Positions 6,469-15,072 of a DNA stretch of 48,413 bases are shown in pieces; the stretch's first letter is position 1, and each line of letters begins with the position of its first letter. The notes under the pieces are model-generated. The model was not told the DNA's origin and did no database searches. It was given only the letters and a program-made list of their open reading frames with translations. The DNA is from Desulfobacteraceae bacterium Eth-SRB2 (GTDB lineage Bacteria > Desulfobacterota > Desulfobacteria > Desulfobacterales > UBA11574): contig RPGQ01000058.1 of assembly GCA_004193595.1 (NCBI GenBank), positions 6,407 to 54,819 on the forward strand. Reading direction: 5' to 3'. A program made the position numbers and the translations under genes.

Positions 6469-8124
6469 TTAAGAATATCCCTTAAATACACCGTGTCTTT
6501 TTCTCGTTTTTATCTCGTTTTCGGCAAATTTGGCATGGATTTTTCTACCGTCCAATGTCACGCCTTTAAGGGATTTGAGAACTTTTTTTGCCACGCTTTT
6601 TTCAACATCAAAGAATGAAAATTCTCTTTTGAGTTCTATCCTGCCGAGTTTTTTGGATGATATGCCCGATTTGTCGCAGACCAGGCGGACGATGGCGCCT
6701 TCTTTGAGTTTGTCCAGGCGGCCGACATTCATGAAAAATCGCTGGGTATTGCCTGCGAGTCGGTGTTCGGCTTTATTTGCTTTTGTTTGGCGTTTTTTGA
6801 CTTTCACGTTTATGTCTTGGGCTCCGCGGTAGTAATCGAGAAAGCGGTTGAACTCGGCGGAAACGAATCGACGGATCAATTCTTCCTTGCTGAGAGCGGA
6901 AAGGGTTTCAAACACCGGGGGAAGGTAATTATCGATTTCTTTTTTGTTGACCTCCGTGGAAACCAGTCGATCCACCATTGCGTAAAGCTGCTTCTCGCAG
7001 ACGGCGCGGCCGCCGGGGATTTTTTTATACTCGAACCGAATGCCGCTTTTAGATTCCAGTTCTTTGATCCGTCGAACTTCCCGAGTGTTTACCAATACCA
7101 TGGATACGCCTGATTTACCCGCCCGGGCCGTTCGACCGCTCCGATGGGTGTAACGTTCCGGTTCATCGGGAATATTGTAATTGATGACGTGGGTGATGTC
7201 ATCCACATCCAGGCCCCGTGCGGCCACATCGGTGGCCACCAGCAGTTGTAGGGTCCGTTCCCTGAATTTTTTCATCACCTGGTTCCGCTGCATCTGGGAC
7301 AGATCGCCGTGCAGTGGTTCGGCATTGTAACCGTCTCTCATCAGCTTGTCGGCCACCCTCTGGGTTTCCATACGCGTACGGCAGAAAATAAGTCCGAAGA
7401 TATCGGGAAGATAGTCGATCATCCGCTTGAGGGCCGCGTACCGATCTTTTTCTTTGACCACATAACAGGCGTGAGAAATGTTTTCAGCGGCTTTGTTGCG
7501 TGAGCCGGCGGTGATGGTCACCGGACGGGTCATATAGGTGTCGGCGATTTTCGCCGCGGCATTCGTCATGGTGGCTGAAAAAAGCCAGGTTCGCTTGTCA
7601 TCGGGGGTCCGTTTCAGAATGTCGTCGATATCTTCCTGAAACCCCATGTTGAGCATTTCATCGGCTTCATCCAGGACCGCATAGGCCACGGTTCCCAATT
7701 TGACGGCCTTTCGGTTGATCAGATCCAACAGTCGGCCGGGGGTGGCCACGATGATCTGAGCCCCTTTTTTAATCAGGGTGATCTGGTCCCGAATACCGGC
7801 CCCGCCGTAGACAGCGGCAATACGTGCCTTCGGGATGTGCCGGACAAACAATTTCAGATCGCCGGTGATTTGAATGCAGAGTTCCCGCGTGGGGCAGAGG
7901 ATCAGTCCCTGGGTTTTTTTTGATTCAAAATCAATTAACTGGATCAGGGGCAGGCCGAAGGCGGCGGTTTTCCCCGTGCCGGTCTGGGCCAGGCCGATGA
8001 TATCGGTGTCGCCGGTCAGCATCCGGGGAATGGCCTTTTCCTGAATCCGGGTGGCATGTTCAAATCCGAGTTGGTCAATGGCCCGGATGATTTCGTGTTT
8101 TAATCCAAAAGAAGAAAAATTCAT
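6469..8124 (-). CDS. deaD: DEAD-box ATP-dependent RNA helicase (DeaD/CsdA type)
   Basis: A 551-residue helicase with every core motif: Q-motif region near 3-30, AQTGTGKT (46-53), PTREL (78-82), TPGR (128-131), DEAD (152-155) and SAT (183-185). The second core follows, with IFCRTR, ARGLDVDDI and HRSGRTARAG. The last about 75 residues (FFMNVGRLDKLKEGAIVRLV onward) are a DbpA/CsdA-type RNA-binding domain. Enzymes of this type unwind RNA in ribosome assembly and cold adaptation. CAGGAAAG precedes the ATG. A terminator-like hairpin sits in its leader at 8186-8218, suggesting attenuation. It could be called csdA or a DbpA relative; the RNA-helicase role is secure. Confidence 0.93.
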   Translation of the reverse strand: MNFSSFGLKHEIIRAIDQLGFEHATRIQEKAIPRMLTGDTDIIGLAQTGTGKTAAFGLPLIQLIDFESKKTQGLILCPTRELCIQITGDLKLFVRHIPKARIAAVYGGAGIRDQITLIKKGAQIIVATPGRLLDLINRKAVKLGTVAYAVLDEADEMLNMGFQEDIDDILKRTPDDKRTWLFSATMTNAAAKIADTYMTRPVTITAGSRNKAAENISHACYVVKEKDRYAALKRMIDYLPDIFGLIFCRTRMETQRVADKLMRDGYNAEPLHGDLSQMQRNQVMKKFRERTLQLLVATDVAARGLDVDDITHVINYNIPDEPERYTHRSGRTARAGKSGVSMVLVNTREVRRIKELESKSGIRFEYKKIPGGRAVCEKQLYAMVDRLVSTEVNKKEIDNYLPPVFETLSALSKEELIRRFVSAEFNRFLDYYRGAQDINVKVKKRQTKANKAEHRLAGNTQRFFMNVGRLDKLKEGAIVRLVCDKSGISSKKLGRIELKREFSFFDVEKSVAKKVLKSLKGVTLDGRKIHAKFAENEIKTRKRHGVFKGYS

Positions 8125-8185
8125 AAATGCTTTCCTGGTGTCGGCCGGGGTGACCGCGGCCGGTCCTGTCGCTTAAAACAAACAA

Positions 8186-8218
8186 AAAGCCGTCTCGGCG
8201 CGTTTGCCGGACGGCTTT
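8186..8218 (-). terminator. Terminator/attenuator in the helicase leader
   Basis: A 9-bp stem, AAAGCCGTC with GACGGCTTT, is followed on the minus strand by TTTTGTTTGTTTT. It lies about 60 nt upstream of the helicase ATG, and no gene separates it from that start. It is either a leader attenuator of the helicase or a distant terminator for uup (stop at 8476). Confidence 0.65.
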
Positions 8219-8372
8219 GTTTGGTTTTCGGTATTGAATCCGGTGATATTGCCAAGCGACATTACGATATCTGCCGGATTATTTTAATAAATATGCTTTA
8301 ATATCGTTTATTTTTAAATTAATCAATCTTTTTTATCGGTGCAAGTGGAATTAATCCAAAAGAAAGAGCTCC

Positions 8373-8472
8373 GTCCCCAAAATTTGCACGCTTTTCCCAC
8401 AATCAACTTATAAATTTATGTACGTCCATCAAATCCCTTTACCAACCCATGGGAATTGGGGGCTTTGGGGAC
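8373..8472. repeat. 100-bp segment with GTCCCCAAA inverted ends
   Basis: GTCCCCAAA (8373-8381) and its complement TTTGGGGAC (8464-8472) bound a 100-bp segment directly downstream of uup. A CCCATGGG palindrome lies inside. This could be a small foldback repeat. The other part of the 8125-8475 gap is AT-rich and probably carries the helicase promoter. Confidence 0.4.
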
Positions 8473-8475
8473 AAA

Positions 8476-10278
8476 TCACGCCCTGCTCAACGCCTCTAAT
8501 TCCTCCCAACGTTCATAGAGATGATCAACTTTCTTTTGGGCCTCTTGGTGTTCGGCATATCTTTTTGCCAATCGATGGGCGTCGCACATGATTTTAGGAT
8601 CATGAAGCTGTCGTTGCAAGTTATCCGCAATACCTTCTGCCTTTTCTATCTGTTTTTCAATCCGGGTCAATTCCTTACGCTCTTCGTAGGCCAGTTTTTG
8701 GGCTTTCTTATTCGGGGGGCTTTGTGAGGTTTCACCGGGCCGGGATGTAACGGGAAGCCGGTCTTTTTTGTATTGAAACCATTGGTCATAATCTGCGAAA
8801 TATTCCGCGCCGCCATCACCATCCAAGTAAAGCAATAAATCACAAAGACGCTCCATGAGAAACCGATCGTGCGTAATGAGGACCATGGCACCGGGAAACT
8901 CCTCCAGACTCTCTTCGAGCACTTCAAGCGTGGGGATGTCCAGATCGTTGGCGGGCTCGTCTAATAGTAGAATATCCGCCGGTTGCAACATCAAATTGGC
9001 CATAAGAACGCGGGCCTTTTCTCCACCGGAGAGTCCGGAAACAGGCATGTCCAGCTGATCTTTTTGAAAGAGGAATCGCTTGGCCCAGGTGGTCACATGG
9101 ACAGAGCGCCCCTGATATATGACCGTGTCTCCTTCCGGAGACAGGGCTTGCCGCAAGGTCTGGCTCCCCTCCGGCAGCTCCCTGTTTTGATCAAACGTCA
9201 AGACTTGCAACCCCTCCGCCACTTTTACAGAACCGGCATCAGGAGCCAAATTACCATTTAAAATATGTATGAGCGTACTCTTTCCGGTTCCGTTTTTCCC
9301 CATGACCCCAATGCGAATTCCGGGAGCAAGTGTCAAGCTAAGGTTGCCAAAAAGGAGCTTTCCTCCCAGGGTCTTTCTCAGATCTTTGGCATCCAGCAGT
9401 TTTTTTGTTTTTCGATGGGTGGTATCAAAGGCCATGTCAACGCTCCTGTTTTGCGCATTACGGCCTTTTACCGCCGCCAAATTTTCTCGCAGCTGGTGCG
9501 CCTTATCGATCCGGTATCTTGCTTTCGATGTTCTGGCTTTGGGACCGCGACGGAGCCATTCTATCTCACGGCGGACTTTGTTGGAAAGAACGGTTTCAAG
9601 TTTCGCCTGTTCATGGATAACCTTCTCCCGCTTTTCAACAAATGCGCTGTAATTGCCCTCCACTTTGAGAAACCCCTCCGGATATCGTTGGTTTAACTCA
9701 ACAATCCGGTTCGTGGTATTTTCCAGAAAGAACCGATCGTGGCTCACCAGGACAAAAGCGAAGGGGGCATCTTTGAGAAGGTTCTCCAACCATAGAATCC
9801 CCTCCAGGTCCAAATGGTTGGTGGGTTCATCCATGAGGAGTAATTCCGGTTTTTGAAACAGAGCTTGACCAATGGCCAACCTTTTTCGCCACCCGCCGGA
9901 GAGTGTTTTTACCTTTTGTTCCGTGTTGTCCACTCCAATGAGGCTTATGATTTCCTGACGTCGCTTACTGACTTGCCATGCCTCAAGCTCTTTGGGAATG
10001 GTGTGGAACAAGGTTTCCTCTATGGTTTTCTCCGGACCGAGAACGTCGTCCTGCGGCAGGTAAATCATGTGTATATTTCTTTTTCGCGAAATCTCTCCGG
10101 AATCGGCAGCCTCCATATCAGCGAGGATTTTCAAGAACGTGGATTTCCCGGCACCATTGGGACCGATCAATCCCAGGCAGTCGTTGGCAAAAACCTGTAG
10201 AGAAATATCAGTAAACAGGGGTTGCGCCCCATAGGATTTGCTCGTAAAATGGGTGCTTATCAGTAAACTTGGAGTCAT
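8476..10278 (-). CDS. uup: ABC-F family ATPase, Uup-like
   Basis: A 600-residue soluble ABC-F protein with two ATPase cassettes. The first has GPNGAGKST, LSGGWRKRLAIGQAL and LLLMDEPTNHLDL; the second has GKNGTGKST, LSGGEKARVLMANL and LLLDEPANDLDI. An interdomain linker and a C-terminal coiled coil (roughly 530-600, rich in Glu/Lys/Gln) follow the Uup layout; in E. coli that tail binds DNA. ABC-F proteins act on the ribosome, and Uup also affects transposon excision. There are no membrane segments. The ATG at 10278 has only a weak upstream GGGA. It is a single-gene unit followed by an inverted repeat. Confidence 0.9.
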   Translation of the reverse strand: MTPSLLISTHFTSKSYGAQPLFTDISLQVFANDCLGLIGPNGAGKSTFLKILADMEAADSGEISRKRNIHMIYLPQDDVLGPEKTIEETLFHTIPKELEAWQVSKRRQEIISLIGVDNTEQKVKTLSGGWRKRLAIGQALFQKPELLLMDEPTNHLDLEGILWLENLLKDAPFAFVLVSHDRFFLENTTNRIVELNQRYPEGFLKVEGNYSAFVEKREKVIHEQAKLETVLSNKVRREIEWLRRGPKARTSKARYRIDKAHQLRENLAAVKGRNAQNRSVDMAFDTTHRKTKKLLDAKDLRKTLGGKLLFGNLSLTLAPGIRIGVMGKNGTGKSTLIHILNGNLAPDAGSVKVAEGLQVLTFDQNRELPEGSQTLRQALSPEGDTVIYQGRSVHVTTWAKRFLFQKDQLDMPVSGLSGGEKARVLMANLMLQPADILLLDEPANDLDIPTLEVLEESLEEFPGAMVLITHDRFLMERLCDLLLYLDGDGGAEYFADYDQWFQYKKDRLPVTSRPGETSQSPPNKKAQKLAYEERKELTRIEKQIEKAEGIADNLQRQLHDPKIMCDAHRLAKRYAEHQEAQKKVDHLYERWEELEALSRA

Positions 10279-10485
10279 GTTTTTATTTTTTTCCCGGGGA
10301 CATAGGGATCAGGTCTCAACTTTCAACGTTTTTCGATGACGCATCTGCGTTTTTTCTAAGTTGGACTTATTTGCTTTTCTTTAAGGTGTTTCCCTTTATA
10401 AGTTTTATCAAATATTGAAACTTATAATCTAAGGGGCATCCCGCTGATTTCCTCTGCCGAAAATTTAACGATGCGATATTCCGGG

Positions 10486-11295
10486 CTAAATTTCTTTTTT
10501 GTTAAAAACGACCAGCATTAACAGGGTTATCAGAATAATGAAAAAAAAGACATTCAGAATCGGGTGAATGGGTCCCATGTTGTTAAAACTGCTTTGACCG
10601 ATGATCGAATCGGCGTAGGCCTGCACCATGTAAACTTTTGGGTATAAAATTCTCCACAGGGCAGAGGGCGAAGATGCAGCCGAAGGAACCGCTGTCTTTA
10701 AAATTTCGCTGTTTAAGATCTGATGACCACCGTCGGAAATATAGCCGACGAATAAAATCCCCACAGTAAAAACCGCGCTGATGAAATCCGGCAGATAAAG
10801 AGACAAAAAGCACACCGAAAGCGCAATAAAGAGAAGATTGATGGAACATACCAGCGATGCGGTTAAATATCCGGGAATGGTGGCGCCGGTTTTTACCCAC
10901 ACCGTCAGAAAAATCGTTGCGTGAAGAATAAACATGAAAACCAGGCACAAAAACCATGTGCCGGCGATCCTGCCGAGAATGTATTGCCGCCTGAAAACCG
11001 GCCTGGAAAGAAACAATACCAGGCTTCCGTCTTCGTGGTCTCTGCTGAAAATTTTCATTGATAGCAGGATGACCATCAGGAACATGCCGGACGCTATGAC
11101 CTGGAAAACAATTTTTGAAGCATACCACGCAACCGTAATGTTATCCAACGGTTTCCCGTTGACGACATATTGGCCGCTGTAACATCCGCGAATCATCAGC
11201 ACGAACAGAATGGAAAGCCCCAGCAGAACATAAAAGCTTTTGTGCCGCATCTGGTCGCGAATGGTGTAGCCGGTAATTTTTAAAAAGCTATTCAT
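10486..11295 (-). CDS. ABC-2 type transporter permease
   Basis: A 269-residue integral membrane protein with about six hydrophobic helices, beginning MNSFLKITGYTIRDQMRHKSFYVLLGL. The segment FSRDHEDGSLVLFLSRPVFRRQYILGRI is the family's cytoplasmic coupling loop. It is the membrane half of an exporter whose ATPase is the gene just upstream. An alternative TTG start at 11346 overlaps the ATPase stop as TTGA, but no ribosome site supports it; AAGGGA precedes the ATG at 11295. The substrate is unknown. Confidence 0.82.
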   Translation of the reverse strand: MNSFLKITGYTIRDQMRHKSFYVLLGLSILFVLMIRGCYSGQYVVNGKPLDNITVAWYASKIVFQVIASGMFLMVILLSMKIFSRDHEDGSLVLFLSRPVFRRQYILGRIAGTWFLCLVFMFILHATIFLTVWVKTGATIPGYLTASLVCSINLLFIALSVCFLSLYLPDFISAVFTVGILFVGYISDGGHQILNSEILKTAVPSAASSPSALWRILYPKVYMVQAYADSIIGQSSFNNMGPIHPILNVFFFIILITLLMLVVFNKKEI

Positions 11296-11342
11296 TTCCC
11301 TTAGGATAAAAATTATATTAATTCTGTCACGATTTGAAACCT

Positions 11343-12044
11343 TCAACTCAGGTATTTTATAAAAACATCCTCCAACGTCTCGTCGTCCTCTATTATTGAA
11401 CGAATCGAATCCTTAACCAGGATTTTTCCGTTGTTCATTATTGCCAGCGTCCGGCATATCTTTTCCACCTCCGAAAGGATATGGGAATTCAAGAACACGG
11501 TAACACCGTTGTGGCTCAGGCTCTCAAGAATTTTTCTCACATCCCGGATACCGATGGGATCGAGGCCTGTCACCGGTTCATCGAGTATCAACAATTTGGG
11601 CTGTCCGAGTAGAGCGGCTGCAAGGCCGATTCGCTGTTTCATGCCCTTGGAATAAGCGGCCGATTTTTCTTTTTCCCTGCCTTTCATGGAAACCACCTCC
11701 AAAAGCCGGCCCACTTCCATTAGCGCATCTTTTCCGGTCAATCCAATCAAAGAAGCGTGCCGCCGAAGATATTCAAGCCCGGAAAGATGCGAGGGGATCA
11801 TGTGATCTTCGGCCAGATATCCGACCCGTTTGCGTGCTTCGGGATTGGAAACGGGTATTCCGTGGATGGTGATGCTGCCCGAAGTCGGTTTGATAAAGTC
11901 GAGGAGCATGCGAACCACCGTTGTTTTGCCGGCGCCGTTCGGACCGAGCAAAGCGAAATATTCGCCCTTCTCGATGCGATACGTTATGTTGTCCACCGCC
12001 GTAAATGTACCGAATTTTTTGATGACGGAATTAAGTACAATCAT
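11343..12044 (-). CDS. ABC transporter ATP-binding protein
   Basis: A 233-residue ATPase: Walker A GPNGAGKTT, signature YSKGMKQRIGLAAALL and Walker B LLILDEPVTGLDP, then the H-loop region (NSHILSEVEK). YSKGMKQR in place of LSGGQ is typical of the CcmA/NatA exporter class. It is first in a two-gene operon with the permease at 10486-11295 and would power it from the cytoplasmic side. AAGGG precedes the ATG. Substrate not predictable from sequence. Confidence 0.9.
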   Translation of the reverse strand: MIVLNSVIKKFGTFTAVDNITYRIEKGEYFALLGPNGAGKTTVVRMLLDFIKPTSGSITIHGIPVSNPEARKRVGYLAEDHMIPSHLSGLEYLRRHASLIGLTGKDALMEVGRLLEVVSMKGREKEKSAAYSKGMKQRIGLAAALLGQPKLLILDEPVTGLDPIGIRDVRKILESLSHNGVTVFLNSHILSEVEKICRTLAIMNNGKILVKDSIRSIIEDDETLEDVFIKYLS

Positions 12045-12278
12045 ATTAAAGGCCCTTTAGCACGAGTTGTTCACGTTTTACAACGGAATAACACGACGGC
12101 AAATATCCGTTTCATTGCTTATCCGCCCGGCACCCCCTGTATCCGGAGGTGCCGACAACAGTATCACCCGAATTGAACCAAAGTCGAGGATTTTCGCGAA
12201 TCCTTGATGCACAAGTTCAAGATCCCGCGTCAGCGGGGAAATCGGCGCAGAACCAGTAAAAAATCGCTCAATTTAAGT

Positions 12279-13484
12279 TTAATTTTTGTCAGGAATCCTC
12301 CCGGTCATCAGGGCAACCGTCAGCCCGCCATGGGGCAGCAGATGGGTGGTCGATCTGAAAGGAACCATTCCGGCAAGGCGAGGATTGGGGGAAATCAGGA
12401 TAAATTTCCACCCTTTGTATTCTTTTTTCAGTCTCTCGCAGACGGACAGGAAAAGCGCTTCACTTTCTCGTCGCGATCCCAGCCGTCTCCCAAACGGCGG
12501 GTTAAGTGTCACCAGCCCGGGGCGGTTTGTCAGTTCAGTTGGCGAAAGATCGAAAAAATCCCGGGTAGAAACGGCGACCATGCCGGACAGGCCGTGTCGA
12601 GTCACGCTGTCTTCAAGTTCACAAGTCGCCCGGTCGTCCCGGTCCGAGGCAAAGATGAAAGGGGTGTTTATTCGAACGATCTTCTTTTCTGTCGCCTGTT
12701 TCATATTCTGCCATCGTTTGGGTTGAAACGAGGGCCATTGCATGAAGGCAAAATCCCTGAACCTGCCCGGTGGAATCTTCCGGGCTATCAGGGCGGCCTC
12801 AATGGCAAATGTGCCGGAACCGCACATGGGGTCTACAAGGGGTTCTGTCCCGGTATACCCGGAAAGTATCAGGGCAGCGGCGGCAAGGTTCTCTCGAATG
12901 GGTGCCTTGGCTGCGCAGGGTTTGATGCCCCGCTTGTGAAGCAGATCGCCGCTGCTGTCAATGGACAGGGTAACACGGTTATCGGACAACCGGACAAAGA
13001 TCTGCTGGGTAACGGTTGGTTCCGGGGTGGCTTCCCCTGAGAATTCGTTTTGCGCAAAGCGGAAGGCAATACTTGCCTGAACACGCCCGGCAATAGCGTC
13101 CTTATGATAAAGCCTTGAATGCCGGGAGGTCACACGGATGTGGGTCGGGGTACCCGGCAGCAGGAAAAGCTCCCAGGGAACAGCGGTCAGGTGTTTTTCG
13201 AGTTTCCGAAAATTAGCGGCATAAAACGACTCGATGCGCATAAGGAGCCGGTTGGCGGTGCGAAGGTTCAGGTCGGCAAGGTAGCAGTCGTGAAGCCTCC
13301 CCTTGAATTCAACCCCGCCTTCGACCATCGCCATGGGGGTCCCGGACGGCAAGAGGGCTTTCAGTTCCTTTCGGCAGATCGTTTCAAGGCCCGGCGCGGT
13401 TGCGGCAAAAAACTGCCTTTTTCGACCGATCACATGCCGTTTTATCCGTTTTTTAAGCGGCGTCTCAGTTGTCGCTCTGGTCAT
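12279..13484 (-). CDS. rlmL: THUMP-domain 23S rRNA methyltransferase, RlmL-like
   Basis: A 401-residue protein. A basic N-terminal tail is followed by a ferredoxin-like/THUMP region (FFAATAPGLETICRKEL ... AVPWELFLLPGTPTHIRVTS) and a Rossmann methyltransferase (DPMCGSGTFAIEAALIA, then LVTLNPPFGRRLGSR). The NPPF motif marks N-methylation of a base, as in RlmL, which makes m2G2445 in 23S rRNA. The E. coli enzyme is fused to RlmK; this one is the RlmL half only, as in many bacteria. The gene is monocistronic. A long open frame on the opposite strand is a shadow of its GC-rich codons. Confidence 0.88.
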   Translation of the reverse strand: MTRATTETPLKKRIKRHVIGRKRQFFAATAPGLETICRKELKALLPSGTPMAMVEGGVEFKGRLHDCYLADLNLRTANRLLMRIESFYAANFRKLEKHLTAVPWELFLLPGTPTHIRVTSRHSRLYHKDAIAGRVQASIAFRFAQNEFSGEATPEPTVTQQIFVRLSDNRVTLSIDSSGDLLHKRGIKPCAAKAPIRENLAAAALILSGYTGTEPLVDPMCGSGTFAIEAALIARKIPPGRFRDFAFMQWPSFQPKRWQNMKQATEKKIVRINTPFIFASDRDDRATCELEDSVTRHGLSGMVAVSTRDFFDLSPTELTNRPGLVTLNPPFGRRLGSRRESEALFLSVCERLKKEYKGWKFILISPNPRLAGMVPFRSTTHLLPHGGLTVALMTGRIPDKN

Positions 13485-13672
13485 TTCTTTTCCATTTCAT
13501 TCCACTTTTTGCCCAACACTTCTCGATACCTTTTATCTGTTACGCTAAAATCACGCATAAATGTCACACCTTAATTGAGCAAAAGACTGTAATTTTAATT
13601 GTTTTTATATTAATCAGCATTTTGTTTACCCTCAATTGAGGTCAAATTCAAGGCCACAACCGTGGCTGATTG

Positions 13673-13729
13673 TTTGTCCTGATTTTAAACACCCGTACTG
13701 TTTTTAACGGGATTAAAAAATCAGGCAAA
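13673..13729. other. Long inverted repeat in the 13485-13929 gap
   Basis: TTTG.CCTGATTTT (from 13673) pairs with AAAATCAGG.CAAA (to 13729), and an inner ACCCGT/ACGGG continues the stem. No T-run follows on either strand, so it is not a typical terminator. It lies between divergent genes and may be an operator or a repeat. The remainder of the 445-bp gap shows no gene. Confidence 0.45.
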
Positions 13730-13929
13730 GAAAAAATAATCTTTCCGGCCCCTGTGCGCTCAAGAGAAACAGGATAAAACAAAAATTGATTAAATACTAT
13801 CAATTTGTCAATAATAAAGATGCAACCCTGATGTTCTTTTAAATCCGCATAAAGGGCAGATATTTATTTATGGAAACTCAAATTGTGGTATGTTGGTTCA
13901 ATTGGAAAATACACACATGAGGAATTACA

Positions 13930-14763
13930 ATGCTTAAAAACACATTTATTCACATTCCCGGCATAGGGAATATAACAGAACAGAGGTTATGGGAATCTGG
14001 AATTCAGCACTGGGATCAATTCACCGGTAATCACTCAATCCGCCTTTCACCGACAAAGATGGATACCATAACCACCTATCTTGAACAGTCGTATCAGCAT
14101 TTAATGACAGGGAACCCCCATTATTTTTCAGAACATTTGCCGGCGAATTCACACTGGCGGTTTTTTCCTGAATTTAGAGACTCAATTGTATATCTTGATA
14201 TTGAAACAACCGGATTGGAAAGTTGGCGTAATAAAATAACAACGATTGCTTTATATGACGGAAATTCAATCTATCATTATGTCAACGGACAGAATCTTGA
14301 CGATTTTGTTGATGACATTAAAAGATACAAAGTCATTGTCACATACAACGGAAAAAGTTTTGATGTCCCATTTATCGAGAGCTATTTTGGAATTACACTT
14401 AATAGTTCTCATATCGACTTGAGATATATTCTCAGCAGCCTGGGGTACACCGGCGGTCTTAAGAGCTGTGAAATTCAATTGGGAATGGACCGGGGAGATC
14501 TATCTGACATAGACGGTTATTTCGCCGTCCTGCTTTGGTTTGAATACCAGAGAAATGAAAACCAAAAGGCGCTGGAAACATTGCTGGCATATAATATCCA
14601 AGATGTTTTGAACCTGGAGAATTTAATGGTGATCGCCTACAATTTAAAAATCAAGGACACACCGTTTTATGAAAATCAATTGCCGGAACCGGTTTTTTTG
14701 CCGAAAAATCCGTTTAAGGTTGATCTGGAAACTGTGGAGAGGATTTCGCTATCAAGATTTTAA
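13930..14763 (+). CDS. YprB-like ribonuclease H-fold exonuclease
   Basis: A 277-residue protein. After a short N-terminal region with a helix-hairpin-like HIPGIGNITEQRLWESGI comes a DEDD-type nuclease core: VYLDIETTGLE (Asp90, Glu92), then TYNGKSFDVPFI and LLAYNIQDVLNLENL with the later acidic residues. This is the arrangement of YprB-type predicted 3'-5' exonucleases, which are often neighbours of helicases; no helicase is next to it here. GAGGAA precedes the ATG. A diverged copy of its 3' end lies at 19504-19586, so a paralogue or duplication once existed nearby. Confidence 0.85.
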   Translation: MLKNTFIHIPGIGNITEQRLWESGIQHWDQFTGNHSIRLSPTKMDTITTYLEQSYQHLMTGNPHYFSEHLPANSHWRFFPEFRDSIVYLDIETTGLESWRNKITTIALYDGNSIYHYVNGQNLDDFVDDIKRYKVIVTYNGKSFDVPFIESYFGITLNSSHIDLRYILSSLGYTGGLKSCEIQLGMDRGDLSDIDGYFAVLLWFEYQRNENQKALETLLAYNIQDVLNLENLMVIAYNLKIKDTPFYENQLPEPVFLPKNPFKVDLETVERISLSRF

Positions 14764-15072
14764 TATAAAACGCTAAAAAAAACCTGCTTTTTGCCCCCAT
14801 TTCCGTTGCAAATTTTACGGGTATGACTTGAAAAACATCCCAATGCCTGCATAAATTAACGCATAGATTTGTATAAAAAAACCACTTGTGTTATAGGAAA
14901 TCGTCTGGCGAGCCATGAATATTCAACGGTTAGTAGTGCATTTTATAACCATACGGGAAACCCATTTAATTTCAAAAGTCGCGAATTGTTCATCTGTCGT
15001 TGAATCGTAGAAAAACTTTTCGACCGGTTATTTAATTCGCATGTAAAACCCATTGTTTGGTGAGGACTGATC
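14764..15072. other. Intergenic gap, nothing recognised
   Basis: This 309-bp AT-rich stretch shows no gene, repeat or RNA that I recognise. It should hold the promoter of the following FAD/NAD(P)-binding gene. Confidence 0.4.

Noticed and set aside
12204..13040. Long plus-strand ORF (278 codons) opposite the RlmL-like gene
   Set aside because: It lies antisense to a well-supported methyltransferase, has no ribosome site and shows no recognisable domain; long shadow frames are common in GC-rich genes.
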